NCBI RefSeq assembly: GCF_019279795.1
Contig: NC_056745.1
Coordinates: forward strand, 508,157,579 to 508,221,578
Length of the DNA stretch: 64,000 nt
Direction: 5' to 3'
Origin: Protopterus annectens
Taxonomy: Eukaryota; Chordata; Ceratodontiformes; Protopteridae
Shown: piece after piece, positions 34,958-47,190 of the stretch
How positions within the stretch are numbered: the first letter of the stretch is position 1
Layout of the letters: each line of letters starts with the position of its first letter
Position numbers and translations under genes: made by a program
Notes under the pieces: model-generated
Databases searched by the model: none
The model's input: only the letters and a program-made list of their open reading frames with translations
Told to the model about the DNA's origin: nothing

Positions 34958-36590
34958 CACAAGCAAACTGGTAAAGAACTTAAACGAACCAATTAAGTTC
35001 AAAGCTGAACTTAAAGTTGCCACTAAAACTAAAAGCAACTATAAATTGTTTAACTATTTCAACAAGACCTAAAACCCACCAATGTTTGCAGCTAGTGCAC
35101 AATAATACTGCTCAGTCTGGCTTACAGGAAGTAGCTAATATCCTAGCTGACAAATTCAGTGAAAAAAATTTGACTCCATTCACATTTATCACGTTCCACA
35201 GACACCCCAGTCCCAATCAACCTCTTTAATTACTATGGAAAAAGTCCTATCAGCCATCTCGTATAGAAGCCCAGATAACATACAGGACTGCCTGATTATC
35301 AGTGCCAAATATACTTTATTTGAACTCCTACTTAAACTCTTTAATCCAAGCCTCTTCACTGGTTATATTCCTGAAACCTGTAAAATAGCCACTGTAAAGC
35401 TCCTGCACAAGGACAGCCCCACAACAGACCCATTAATCTCAGTCTTATATACAAAGCTACGGAACATTATCGCAGACCTCATTACACTGGATTTTGAAAA
35501 TCTGTTAACCCTGAACCCTCAACAATTTGCCTTTGTCAAAGGAAGGTCCTGCCTCTTTAACCTCACTTGTTCCTCTGAAAAAGTCACAGAAGTAGTAAAT
35601 AGTGGTTACAAAGTACATAAAGCATATCTGAACTTGGCCAAGGCCTTTGCCACTATTATCCAAGCACGCAATGAAACTCGTTAATGTGTGTGTAAATCCT
35701 TACCAGTGCTATACCACAGGGCTCACTGTTAAGTTGTCTCCTTTTTTGCATCTATTTATCAGACCTTCAGGCCAACACTTCTGACCTACAGTTGTCTAAG
35801 TTTGCAGACTGTAAGTTGGGAGTTATTTCATCTTCCACTGACACAAATGCTCAACATGGATTAGACCATGTTAACAATTTACACAAGGACAACGATCTCA
35901 AATTATATGTGAAAAAAACTGTAGTCTAATTTTAGTAATAAAACATTTCCCCATAGCATATAGGTGACAAAAGTCCTCAAAACACTTGTACGAAATCTAG
36001 GCACTCTTACTGATGATTCCTTATTGTTTGACCAGCAAGTCACCACACAAGTGAGGAAAGCCTTCTATCAAGCTCCTCTAATTTTTAAAGGCATCTCTTC
36101 TAGGTTCAAAAAAGTCCTACTTCCACTTTACGTATATCTTATCAAACCCATTGTTGAACATAGTTTGCCTTTTGGCATCTATTTCTCTAAACATACAAAT
36201 CAACCTGATGAGACCTCAGTGGTTCCTAGCTAAAAAGATCAGTGACCTTACAAATCACAGTTATCACAGACTGTCAGCCTCTTTCAATACTCAGTTTCCT
36301 ACATACTCTTCTGTAGGGACCAGTGTCTAGCCTTTCATGCCATGAGAGGTCAAATCCTATTTTTTCACATAAAACATGGTTAAAAGAACTAAATAATTAT
36401 AAAGAAATAAATATAAGACACTAACATTTATTTACTTATAGCTGTTTTTTGGGATAGAGCACCGATCTCCATGGCTGATTTATATCCCAAAGTATCCCCC
36501 ACGTCTGGGATAAGTTTTCTCTAAATGTCAAGCACAGTAGCACCCTTGCCACTTCAAGGTAAACCTAGATAGCTGGATGGGCAGTCTCAA
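34958..36590 (+). pseudogene. CR1-b: old, 5'-truncated CR1 ORF2 remnant
   Basis: It begins in the endonuclease-reverse transcriptase linker (ANILADKFSE, about 35130). It retains CKIATVKLLHKD (about 35376), FAFVKGRSCLFNL (about 35527), AYLNLAKAF (Asp of motif A changed to Asn, about 35623), a PQGSLLS-like block at 35715, and a C-terminal region near 36000-36190. It is far more diverged than CR1-a and CR1-c. It follows CR1-a immediately, so CR1-a may have inserted at its truncated end. Confidence 0.75.
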
Positions 36591-37034
36591 ATTCTTTTCA
36601 AGCCTACCTTCTACTGTCCTCCTTAAGGATGGAGGGAACTTTTAAATGTGTCTCTTTGGCTTGGGCTATAATGGTCTGCAGATGGCGTGCAAAAATTTTG
36701 CTTATTCGTCTAAGTAAAAGTCATAACTTAACAGAAATGCCTGCCTGCATGCTAAGCAGTCAAATGTCACAGAGCTTAATAATCATAAGTAAAAGGTTGT
36801 TTCACAAAGCAAACGGGAAGCATCCATTACTGGGAAGATGGACACAAAACAAAAAACAGTGACAGTCTGTTGAATTTGCACCCATATCAACTGCATTGCA
36901 TTTCCAAATTCTGACCGCCTCCCAACTGTACTTTAGCAATTCTGCTATTCAGTTATCAAATTATCACAAATAAACCTATTGCTTCAAGCATTGTGTTGGT
37001 GGTTACAGTCCTGTTAAACATAAAAGCTACAAAC
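36591..37034. other. Host intron downstream of the CCT2 exon, no gene seen
   Basis: This short stretch lies between the decayed CR1-b copy and the CCT2 exon. It is AT-rich and has no coding signal or repeat that I can assign. It is probably original CCT2 intron sequence. Confidence 0.5.
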
Positions 37035-37147
37035 CCATGATCCACTGCAGCTTCTCCCAGGGCTTCTCTTGCAGCCTTTGTTGCTGCTCTCCAGCCAGAG
37101 ATAATGGTTTGAGGATGGATCTTCCTAGCAATAAGGATTTCTGCCTC
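37035..37147 (-). CDS. CCT2: CCT2 exon (chaperonin TCP-1 subunit beta), internal exon
   Basis: The 113-base exon encodes 37 codons plus two bases. The peptide starts [16 protein letters not shown] and ends AAVDH, closely matching the part of CCT2 that reads [16 protein letters not shown] in human. CCT2 is a subunit of the cytosolic TRiC/CCT ring that folds actin, tubulin and other proteins. The exon is preceded on the minus strand by a T-rich tract and CAG (37150-37148), and followed by a GT donor (37034-37033). It starts in phase 0 and ends after two bases of a Gly codon. Homology stops exactly at both splice sites, which argues for a true exon rather than a processed pseudogene. No other CCT2 exon was recognised in the window. 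The exon is open and shows no damage. Confidence 0.9.
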
Positions 37148-37369
37148 CTGCAAAATGAAAACAATTTTATGGCTGAGGTCATGAAAAAAGAAAAAGTTAT
37201 GTACTTATAACAATAAATTCATGTTCCCTCTTCATCCAGTTCAACCTGAGGGTTATTGGATCCAACTCTGATCAGACTGGCCATTTCCAGAGCTCCATCT
37301 CCTCTACTCATACTACCTAGTACTGACTGACTACCCTCAGATAGGATTTGTCCATCTCCAAAAAGATTA
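37148..37369. other. Host intron upstream of the CCT2 exon
   Basis: It contains the T-rich tract and CAG acceptor of the exon. Near 37194 a GTTATGTACTTA motif occurs, which also appears at DIRS termini elsewhere in the window, so a short DIRS remnant may be present. DIRS-B-4 begins right after it. Confidence 0.45.
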
Positions 37370-37839
37370 GTTGTATAAGAACTTACCATAATGATAGATG
37401 TCCTTCTCTTCTCTGTTGCAGTATTCCTGACATAAAGGAGTTTCCTGCCAATGCAACAGCCCAATGTCAGCCATTATATCAGAGCATTAGGGTGTGCGGT
37501 ACATATGACATAGGCCACCAACAGACATCAGCCATAAAAGAAAGATATCTGCACACCACCCTCAGAACTGAGGCCCCAGGCAGAGACACAGTCTAAAGGA
37601 ATGCAGATTAATGTATCCAAGAAAGCCAGGAAGTGGGGGATGGAGGGAGGGTTGGAATACTGCAATAGAGAATAGGAGGACATCTACTGTTACGGTAAGT
37701 TCTTACACTAATTTATGTCCCTCTATTCATCTGTTGCAGTATTCCTGACATAAAGGAAAGTACAAAAGCTCATGAAGAAAGAGGGGTGGCAGAGGAATTT
37801 TCTATGAAGCCATGGAGAATGGCCCTGGTAGACCCTACC

Positions 37840-38800
37840 CTGGATCTGGAGATGGAATCCAGCTTATAGTGTTTAATGAAGGTGTGGACAGATGTCCAAG
37901 CAGCAGCTTCTAGGACACAGTTGGTATCTAAATCCTTGAGGAAAGCCCCTGAGAAGATACTACCCTGGTAGAGTAAGCTTTGACTGAGCCAGAAAGAACT
38001 TTACCATGGTGAGCATAGCAAAAGGCAAAGGATTTGGATATCCAACTGGAGATGCTCTGTTTAGCCACTGGCAATCCAAGAACCCTGGGGTGAAAGCACA
38101 CAATCAATTGGTCCGATTTCCTAAAGGGTTTTGTCTTGCTTATGTACAACCTGAGTTGTCTTGTGTATATCAAGGGTGTGAAGGATCGTCTCACTACTGT
38201 CCTGTGGAGAGGGGACAAAGGTGGGTAGGTGAACTGCCTGGTTTAAGGACAATTCGTTGACAATCTTGGGCATGAAGGAGGGACTGGTCCATAAAGAGAC
38301 CCCGACTTTGTGGAAAGACAGGGAAGGAGGGAAAGGGATAAGGGCTTTTAACTCAAACCCACCTGGCAGAGGTAATGGCCACCAGGACCACCGTTTTCCA
38401 AGTACAGTGTCTGAGTGAACTAGAAGAAGCTGGTTGAGTCAGTTTCTCTAGCACAAAGTTGAGGTCCCAGGGTGGAGCTACAGGTCTCCTGGGGGATCTG
38501 ATATGAAGGATGCCTTTTTGGAATTGTTTAGTTTCAAGTCTAGAAGCTAAGAGTAGAGCAAGCGGGAGACAAGCAGAGATAGTGGACAAATGAGCTTTAA
38601 TGAAAGAGTAAGCTAATCCTGCATTAAGCAATTCATACAGCTAGGACAAAACCATAGGCATATCCGCTATCAGTGAGTTCTGGTTTCAAGCCAGACACCA
38701 GATGGAGAACCTCTTCCATTTGGAGAGGCAACATTTTCTAGTAGTAGGTTTCCTGGCCTTCTGAAGTACTTGAAGCACATTCCTCAGAGTAAAGGTGTTT
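37840..38800 (-). pseudogene. DIRS-B-4 tyrosine recombinase
   Basis: The core-binding segment is near 38740-38700 and LAYSFIKAHLSTISA near 38620-38580. WDLNFVLEKL lies near 38460 and the first Arg region ITSARWV near 38360. KQSISSWISKSFAFCY is at about 38040, and the HxxR box reads YSTR (about 37970), His changed to Tyr. Multiple frameshifts make this a clear pseudogene. Confidence 0.75.
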
Positions 38801-38899
38801 GAACGGGATCAGGGCTCTATCACCCACAGGGTCAGTTGGAGGGTTTCCAAGTGTGGGTGGAGGAGTGAGCCATTGTTCTGTGTTAGCAGGTCCCCTCTG

Positions 38900-39761
38900 T
38901 GGGGCAAACTTGTGGTGACTGCCCTTGGCTAGGTGTAAGAGAAGGGTTAACTAATGCTGTCTTGGCCGATAGGGAGTCACTAGCAATATTTGTGTTTTTT
39001 TCCTGTTGGATTTTCAACAGGACCTTCAGAATGAGTGAAAGGGGGAGGGAATGTATATATAAAATTCCCCTTCTGGGAGACTGAAAGGGTGTCCACTCTA
39101 CGTACCGGAGGATGAGGTTCTCTGGTACAAAACTGTGGGAGTTGTTTGTTCATGGGGGAGGCAAACAAGTCTGTCTGCAATAACCCACTGGTGGACAACA
39201 TTCAGGAACACATCCCTGTGAAGCATTCATTCATGGGCTTGTGTTCTGGATCTGCTTAGGGTGTCTGCCACAGTACTCTGACTGGAAGGGATGTAAACTG
39301 CCCGGAGGGATACATCTAGGAGGTGTGCTAGATCCCAGACCTGCATGGCTAGTCTGCAAAAGAGGTAAGATCTGGTACTCCCCCTGTTTATGCACCATAA
39401 GACACAATCTCCCTGGTTTGATAAGTGGTTGGAATGTCTACAGGTCAAAGACTAATGCCTGCATTTCCCTTACGTTTATGTGGTCCCCAATTTGGGAGGG
39501 TGACCACTCTCCTTGAACTGTGTGGCGATGCAAGGCTGCACCTTAACCAGTGTTCAATGCATCTGTGAATACGATTTGAGTTGGTGGCAGAGGGTGAATG
39601 GGTAGTCCTGAATTTAGAGAGAGTTGTGTAATCCACCACTGGAGCTCCTTTAGACAGGGGAGAAGAAGAAGAATTTGGTATTCTAGTGGGTGAGCATGTT
39701 GTGACCATACTGACTTGGGGAACCAATGGAGTTTCCTCATTTGTAGCCTTGCTAGAGGAAA
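38900..39761 (-). pseudogene. DIRS-B-4 RNase H and methyltransferase
   Basis: RNase H remains as VLWCINRGSTRSYLFCRLAMQ (about 39410-39350) and ADTLSRSRTQAHE. The methyltransferase has DLFASPMNKQLPQFCTR (about 39170-39120), VDTLSVS and YTFPPPF. The frame is cut at 39761 by DIRS-A4 and continues at 55716. Confidence 0.75.
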
Positions 39762-41153
39762 AGTACAGTTTTGTACCTACCATAAATGTAGATGTTCGAG
39801 TGCTAATAGTGCTAATAGTGCCGAGTGCCTTTTAATTTATCTAACACTATTTTTCTCTCAAAACTCTCTACCCTGTTTTTAGCTCTCTGCCCTGTGTTAC
39901 CCCTGCGAGTAAAACCCTCGAGGATACCTCAAATTCTACTTCCAAACCTCGGCTGTCTTAAATTGCTCCAGCAAAGTAACAAACTTCTAGGCAGGCTTCT
40001 CAGCTGTCTCATTCCCTTTGTTTGGACATTTCACCTACAGGACTTTAAGGAAGTATGTGTAACTGCTACTGAACCCTTTATAACTTATGTTTTGGCCTTG
40101 ATTAATGTTTTGTAGTACTCTAGCCTGCCAGGATAGCCAGCAGCCTTAGCTCCCCCCCCCCGATACATACTAGCTGCACTCATTTTCCATGTATTGCCCC
40201 AAGCATACTCTAAGTGGCACAAGACCTTAGACTCCTCAGCTAAATTTTATGTTTCTATCTTAACGATAACCTCTCCCCTTTCACTGTATTCTCTAACTCT
40301 TCTAGCCCACTCTAGCTATAACACCTTATTTTCTAATTTCCCACTCTAGCCTCTCATATCTCACTCCTGCCCAACACCTCCGGTCCTTCTCCCTTCCTTC
40401 TTACCCCACTGTAAACCTTCTTTCACTGATTGACTCCAGAACCCCTCTGGACCTCTTGGTTCTACCCGCTCCGTTCGCCCTGCGGGCTCACTCCGCTCCC
40501 CTACCCTACCCCCAAATTCCACCCACCCCAGTGCATCTAGCTTTATTCCCTCATAGCCACACCCCTGACACTGTGTCCAATTATACAATTACTACCAATT
40601 CCTACCCCTCCCTATCCCCACCCACATTAACCACTAATTACCTACATCACCTATACCACTTAACCATTAGGATCCTTCCCACCCACTCCAATCCCAACTC
40701 TACATTCCACTACCAACTTCATACTCTATACTTAACTACTCCTACAGTAACTTATCTCTCTAGCTTTCTTTTTATCCTATCTACCACATAACCACTCAAC
40801 ATATTTAACAATCTAACACACTTCTTCTACCCAGATACATCCAGTTAATTTATATACTATCCACTATATTCAGTTCTCCACTACTCTAAGTCCACTGTTG
40901 TTTTTACTCCTCCTCATTATGCTCTCTAAACACACCTTCACCTTCCTCCCACTATTACTACTATTCTCTTTATCCTCTTTATATCATCTCTCCCAATCTA
41001 CAATTTCTACCCTCCCAACCCTTTCATATAACTAATCCTCATAACACTTCTTTCTCACCCTCATATTCTCTTATCTCCCCTTATTTATATTCCTCAGAAA
41101 ACCTCCTTCTCTTTCGACACAAACTTATCTCCTATCATGCTAACTTTTCCACC

Positions 41154-44100
41154 ATGACTTTTAGCAAACCCTTCCAATTCACAAAACAACCTAATCTCAT
41201 CTCCTTGCTAACTACCCACATAAACCATTACATACTACACCTTACAAGCACTCTCATATCTGGAGACATCCATCCAAACCCAGGCCCCACCACTGCTACT
41301 ACTATAAATAAATCCCTATTATTCACTTCCTTAAACTCTCAAAGTGTAGTAAACAAAGTCCCAAACCTACATGCATGGCTCATACACAATAAACCTGACA
41401 TCCTCACTATTTCAGAAACCTGGCTAAAACCACACATTAAAGACTCTGAAATAGCTCCTCCTAACTACTCCATCATTCGAAAAGACAGACCTCACAAGAA
41501 AGGTGGAGGTGTAGCCCTCACTTCCTCCCTAGTAGTCACCCCATACAACAAACCTACTCCACACTTTAACAATGCCGAACTTCTCCTCACCATGCTACAA
41601 ATCAATAATCATAAACACATATGTATAGCTTCCCTTTACATTCCCCCAGGGGATAATATCTCCACACTTGAACTGATCCTTTCCTGGCTATCCAGTAACA
41701 TTAGTAATGAAACCATAATCCTAGGAGATGTTAATATTAACTGGGCCCTTATACAGTCTCCTACAAACCTCACTAACATCAACCTTTACAATTTCTCACA
41801 ACTGATCACTTTGGTAACCCACCCTGCCAAAAACCCCTCCAATGGGAGTATATTGGATTGGATTCTAGTCTCCCACCCTCAATACTTCAACAACAGTGGC
41901 ACTCTTCCGACCCACTTGGTGACCACTTACCCACCTTTACCCACCGCTTCCCACTATCCTTCAGCAGACTCATAACTACATTACAATCCGTGACCATAAA
42001 AACTTCAACCCATTAATCTTTTCAAACTCACTACAAGCAATTAATTGGAACTGTCTAAAACATTATCTCTAGATGATGCAGTCTCATACTTCAACTTAAC
42101 TCTCTTAAAATTACTTGACTCCCAAGCCTGTGGACTAAAAGAATAAAACTAAATCAGCCCCATGGCTCTCCAAAACTACTCTTGCTATCATGAGACAAAG
42201 AGACAAAGTCTGAGACGCTACCATAAACACAAGACAGCACCACTCCTTAACGAATATAAAATGCTCGAAACAAAGCTAAGAAACTCACTACTTGATCGTC
42301 AAAACTATTTCTCTACACTCCAAAACCAAAATAAAAATAACCCTCAGAAATTCTGGAAAGGGATCTCTACTCTCCTCCACCCCAGCAAACCAGATACTCC
42401 TACCCCAGACCCAAATACTCAGATCATGAATTAGCTACCCAATTTAATTCCTTCTTTATTGACTCTATCTCTAAATTGACCTCCTCATTCTCTAACTCCT
42501 CTCTACTATCTAATACCCCCTCATCCACCCCCACTATCTCTACTTCCTCACCCTACTCCCCACCTACTTTCTCCCTACCCCTCTTCTACACAAACTCTAT
42601 CATCATTTCCTACGCCCCAAAATTTTCCTCCCCCTTACTGCCTCTTCCTCTCACTAAATCCCATACCAACATCATCAATTAAAAACTCCTTCAGAAATTG
42701 AAACCATGTACCAATGCTCCAGATAATATCCCCTCTTACTTTCTCAGTATAGCTGCTGAAACTCTTGCCTATCCCATTAGCATTTTAATTAACCGCTCTA
42801 CTAGAATACACAGTTCCCCAAATCTGAAACAAGCCTTTATTATACCTCTACATAAAGGTGGTAACAATAATAACATTACTAATTTCCCAATAGCCATCCT
42901 GTCCCCATCTCTAAACTCTTAGAAAATGTGTCCAACTTCAGCTCCTTCCCCACCTCCTAGACAACCATCTTATAACTCCCACACAACACGGTTTCAGACC
43001 CAATCATAGCACCATGACAGCCCTCCTCTCTTTCCTTGAGGTTGTAAATAAAGCCCGTGACTCTGGACAAATTGTTTCCACCTTACTTGACCTGTCCAAA
43101 GCCTTGATACCATCTCACACAGCCTGCTCTTAAACAAACTTTCTAATCTTCACCTATCTTCCTCCTCTTTAAACTGGTTTTCTAGCTACCTATCTAATAG
43201 AAGTCAAGCTGTAAAGTGGAAAAAAGCTACCTCTTCTTTCCTTAGTACCCCTACAGGAGTTCCCAAGGCTCCATACTGGGTCCTCTTCTCTTCAATATCT
43301 TTATAAATGACTTCCACAAATCAATCCCTTTCTCTAGCATCATCCAATATGCAGATGATTCTGCTATTATCTGTTCCGCCTCTTCTATCTCTACACTACA
43401 AAAACTTACTCAAGATGCTTTCTCTTCCACAGAACAATGGATGCTTTGTAATCATCTAGCTCTCAATGCTGCCAAGACCAAACTAATGTTATTTACCCCT
43501 TCTAAAGTCATCCCTCCTGACATTGGTACTTTCTCAATTACTACACAACACAACTCACCTCTTGAACTTGTGTCAGAAACCAAACTACTTGGGGTCCAAA
43601 TCGATAACCTACTCAAATTTAACTCCCACCTGCAAATTAACATCAAAAAAACACACCAAAAACTTGGCATGCTTTACAGACAGAATGCCTACCTCACATC
43701 TGCCACTAAAATCACTCTCTCTACCTCCTTCCTAATCCCATCCCTGCTATATGGTGCCCCACTACTAACTAATCTTCAGTCCTTGTTAAAAAAACAACTG
43801 ACTTCCTGCTATAACAAAATTGCAAAATTTGCCACCAGCCAAAGTCCTCCACCCACCACTGTCTCTCCCTCCATAACCTAAAATGGCTAGAACTTCCCAA
43901 TCAACTAACTTACACTCAACTAACTCTAGCCCACAAGCTCATTCTCAACCCTTCCCTCTGTCCCTCTCTTTCCTCTGCCTTTACTATGCACCAACCTAAC
44001 AGAGTTCTAAGGTCAAATAATCAAAATCTACTCAAAGTACACAAACCAACTCATCCCCTGGCAAAACCTTCTTTCCTTCAGCCTCGCTCGCCTGTGGAAC

Positions 44101-44200
44101 TCCCTACCACCACTCATCCATTACCACCTCTAACCACTCTGCCTTCAAAAGTCTCTCCACCTTCATCTTGCCTCACGGTGGGAATGCTCTTGTTCCCACC
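41154..44200 (+). pseudogene. L2-b endonuclease and reverse transcriptase
   Basis: The first 273 codons are open: a hydrophobic N-terminus, GDIHPNPGP at residues 37-45, and the endonuclease with SLNSQSVVNK, ISETWL, GGGVAL, YIPPGD and LGDVNINW (about 41727). Frameshifts follow near 41980, 42440 and 42690. The reverse transcriptase retains APDNIPSYF (about 42720), AFIIPLHKGG, QHGFRPNHSTMTALLSF (about 42985), LDLSKA, TGVPKAPYWVLFSSI in broken frame, and YADDSAI (43348). LLGVQIDNLLKFNSHL (about 43590) belongs to the conserved C-terminal part. The codon set is rich in A and C on this strand. Confidence 0.82.
44177..44200 (+). repeat. Hairpin in the L2-b 3' region
   Basis: GGTGGGAA (44177-44184) pairs with TTCCCACC (44193-44200) across an 8-base loop. 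It lies just after the end of the reading frame. A role in 3' end recognition by the reverse transcriptase is possible but unproven. Confidence 0.7.
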
Positions 44201-44880
44201 CACATAACTAGCTCTACTCGACACCTGTAGCTATGAAATTTGTTCTCTAATCAGTTTTAATGTTTTACACTTATTCATTACTCGAAGGCTTCTTCTTATT
44301 GTATTAACTGTTATGATTGCTTTCCTGAATGTGACTAGTTCTACTTTTTAGTATATAGAACTATTAATAATTCTCTGTACAAAAATTGTTACTGTCAAAT
44401 GTTGAAAATACATTCTGTTGGAGCTTTTCTCCCCAGGACTCCATTGAAAACGGGTTCTTTAAGGCCCAATGGACTATCCTGGTAAACCAACGACAATAAA
44501 TAAATAAATAAATAAAATAATACAGCTGCAGTCATAACAGATGGGCTCTCCTGCCGTCAGGCGGGTCCTTGGTAGGCCAAATTCCAAAGTCTAGGTCCGG
44601 CGTCGGTTGTTGTCGCTTCTTCCCTGACGTCAGTGCGACAGGGGTATAAAAGAACCAGCCAACGCCATTTTCTTCAGTTTTTCTTGCCCCAGATGTCAGG
44701 TGCCCCCAGAAGGAAGGCAATACATAAATTTGTGTAATAAAGCAATACCATATAATCAAAATACAGTAGTGCAAGCAAATACATCATGAATGAATACCCC
44801 AATCTGGTTGCATGAGGATATGTTAGCCAAAAGGCCTGTCCCAAGAGGGGAAGGAGGGAGGGAAACCTGGACTGCAGCTG

Positions 44881-44966
44881 TATTAGCACTCGAACATCTA
44901 CATTTATGGTAGGTACAAAACTGTACTATGTTCATCGTGCATACAGCTGCAGTCATAACAGATGGG
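44881..44966. repeat. DIRS-A4 internal complementary region
   Basis: 44881-44927 is the perfect inverse of 39762-39808, and 44928-44966 the perfect inverse of 55677-55715. The first half shows where the left terminus lies even though an L2-like LINE of 4.7 kb now separates that terminus from the rest of the element. Confidence 0.95.
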
Positions 44967-45010
44967 TAGAATCCCAAAGCTAAGAAAGGGGTGGTAGGCA
45001 CTAGGTGGAA

Positions 45011-45692
45011 CTAGGAGGAGCCAGAATGCCCTGCAAGACTGCAGTGGCAAAGCCCGCTCCAGATTTGGAGTATAGTGGAAGGTGGTAGTGCTTGGAGAAG
45101 GTATGCACAGAACTCCAAGTGGCTGCTTCTAAAATATCTTTGGTAGGAACTCCTCAGAGAAAGGCTGCAAAGGTAGCTGTGGCCCTTGTGGAGTGAGATC
45201 TGATGCCTGTAGGTACAGTTTTGCCATGAAAAGAATAGCAAAAGCGTATGCAGTGGGCTATCCATTTTGAGATTGTCTGTTTGGAAATTGGTTTTCTTGA
45301 GCTCCTATAGCATAGGACACAAAGAGCTGTTCTGATTTTCTGAAAGGCTTTGTTCTGTCCAAATAATAACGCAGTTGTCTGTGGAAGTCCAAGGAATGTA
45401 GTAATCTTTCCCCTTTGTTTTGAGGATTAGGATAAAAGGTAGGTAAGTGTATGGCCTGATTCAAAGCTACCCTGGATACCACTTCTGGCATAAAGGACAG
45501 GTTGGTTCGTAAGGAAACTCTGTCCTGATGGAAGATGATAAAAGGCTGCACAGCCATGAGAGCTTGTAGTTCTGAAACTCTATGAGCTGAGGTAATAGCC
45601 AGAAGGAAAGCTGTTTTCCAAGACAAATATTGCAAATCTGATGAGGCAGTTGGCTCAAAAGGAGGCAAGGTTAGTTTTTCCAGGATGAAATT
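45011..45692 (-). pseudogene. DIRS-A4 tyrosine recombinase, catalytic part
   Basis: It resumes after CR1-c with LPPFEPTASSDLQYLSWKT. The first catalytic Arg is in SAHRVSELQALMAV (about 45580). LPTFYPNPQNKGERLLHSLD and RKSEQLFVSYAIGAQE follow. A frameshift near 45290 precedes the region that should carry HSTR (about 45200), and ATW and Tyr follow in shifted frames (to 45011). Confidence 0.8.
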
Positions 45693-46308
45693 TCAAAACT
45701 TCAGCTTGGCAAGCTAAGAACTTGGTTATATTCAACTGGACGTATAAGAGAATTTAAGTACCTTTTTATGCACTTTTACTTTTAAAAAATACAGTATTTA
45801 AATTGATTTAAACTGTGTATGAAGGAGTGTTGAAGGAATTTTTAGCTGGTTATTCTGCTCTTCAGTTATTCCCACCCACCCGCCCTGTTTTTGTTTTGGT
45901 GTAAATCTTAGTGGCATTGAAACTGCCCGCCCCTGGGCCCATCTCATTTGCTCACTCAACTGAGTGCAGTGAGATCATATTCTGATTTCAGGCACTCCTA
46001 CTGTGTACAAAGAGCATCTGGGAAATAGAAAAAAAAAAAAATTAAGCTTATTTCCTGCCTTTCTTGTTAAGTGGTACAGACTATTTGTAGGCTTCTGAGC
46101 CCCCAAGCCCTTCTGTGTTTGAGGGAAGCCTTCTAGCTTGTTTTTTCTTTTCTTGTAACTAGCCAGTTTTCTAGTTTCAGCACTCAAATCTGTTTCTTTG
46201 ATCTCAGCACTTGTTCAGAAAAAAAAAAAAAAAAAAAAAAAAATTTCATCTGCTTTTACTGTACTTGTGTTTTTACCTACTTCTTTTTACTTTTGCATCA
46301 TCTTAAAA

Positions 46309-47190
46309 TACTCAATTGTATTTATTACTGCTTGGTGTAACTCATTCTAAGCCTTTTGGTTTAAACACTTGGGCTTCGGACCAGTTAGTTGTTTTGCACT
46401 GAGAGGTTTGTGGTCTGCACTGTTGTGGCAGAACAGGTAGCTTACATCCTTCTAGGTTGAGAACTGCTGATTGAGGGCTCAGTGTCTGTTATTCTAAAAG
46501 TGTATTAATTCTGGTTTAAGCACTTGGGCTTTCAAGCCAGTTATTTTACATTAAGAGGGTTCGTGGTCTGCACTCTTGTGGGAGGAGAGGCTGGACTCTG
46601 CCCTTCTGAGCTGGGAATTTCTGGTTAAAGGCTTATAGTGCATGCATATCTGAACTGTTTCTTACTGAAGTTGAGTGCCTTGTTTGCTGTGGCATAGACT
46701 GGATTCGGGCCTGCTGGATCTAGCTTTGTTTGTGTAACTTGAGCACTAATCCAGACATTCTCTAAAGTATTCAATGGTATTTATTACTGCTTGGTTGTAA
46801 CTTGATTAAAGTGTAGCTATCATTCAAGTCTTTTGGATTAAGCACTTGGGCTTCAGACCAGTTGTTTTACATTAGGAAGGTTTGTGGCAAGCACTGTGGT
46901 GGCAGGACAGGTAGCTTTCATCCTTCTAAGTTGGGAACTGCTGATTGAGAGCCCAGTGTCCAAGTGTATTAGTTCTGGTTTAGGCACTTGGGCTTCAGGC
47001 CAGTTATTTTACATTAAGAAGGTTCGTGGACTGCACTCTTGTGGGAGAAGAGGCTGGACTCTGCCCTTCTGAGCTGGGAATTTTCTGGTTAAAGGTTTAT
47101 AGTGCCTGAATATTTGAACTGTATCTTACTGAAATTGGTTCACCTTGTTTGCTCTATCATAGACTAGATCCAGGCCTACTGAATCTAGCT
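46309..47190 (+). repeat. Two tandem repeats of about 460 bp in the CR1-c 5' region
   Basis: Copy 1 is 46309-46768 and copy 2 begins at 46769, each starting at CAAT.GTATTTATTACTGC and ending near GGATCTAGCTTTG. Within each copy CACTTGGGCTTC...CCAGTTATTTTACATTA occurs twice, so the unit is itself partly duplicated. Arrays of this kind act as promoter monomers in some LINEs; here that is inference. Confidence 0.85.

Larger units (their letters stand above)
39809..44517 (+). mobile_element. L2-b: full-length L2-like LINE in DIRS-A4
   Basis: About 4.7 kb. It splits the left terminus of DIRS-A4, with TAATA on both sides (39804-39808 and 44518-44522) as a likely 5-bp target duplication. A pyrimidine-rich 5' region of 1.3 kb has no ORF1. 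One long ORF follows (41154 to about 44200), then a 3' region ending in (AAAT)n. The reverse transcriptase blocks resemble the L2/Rex1 group (QHGFRPNHST, LDLSKA, YADD). The 5' junction carries GTGCTAATA twice in tandem. Confidence 0.88.

Noticed and set aside
36956..37153. A processed CCT2 pseudogene
   Set aside because: Similarity ends exactly at a CAG acceptor and a GT donor; a retrocopy would continue into neighbouring exon sequence.
37219..37464. Minus-strand frame of 81 codons next to the CCT2 exon, considered as a neighbouring exon
   Set aside because: It does not resemble CCT2 or another known protein, and its right part overlaps the DIRS-B-4 left terminus.
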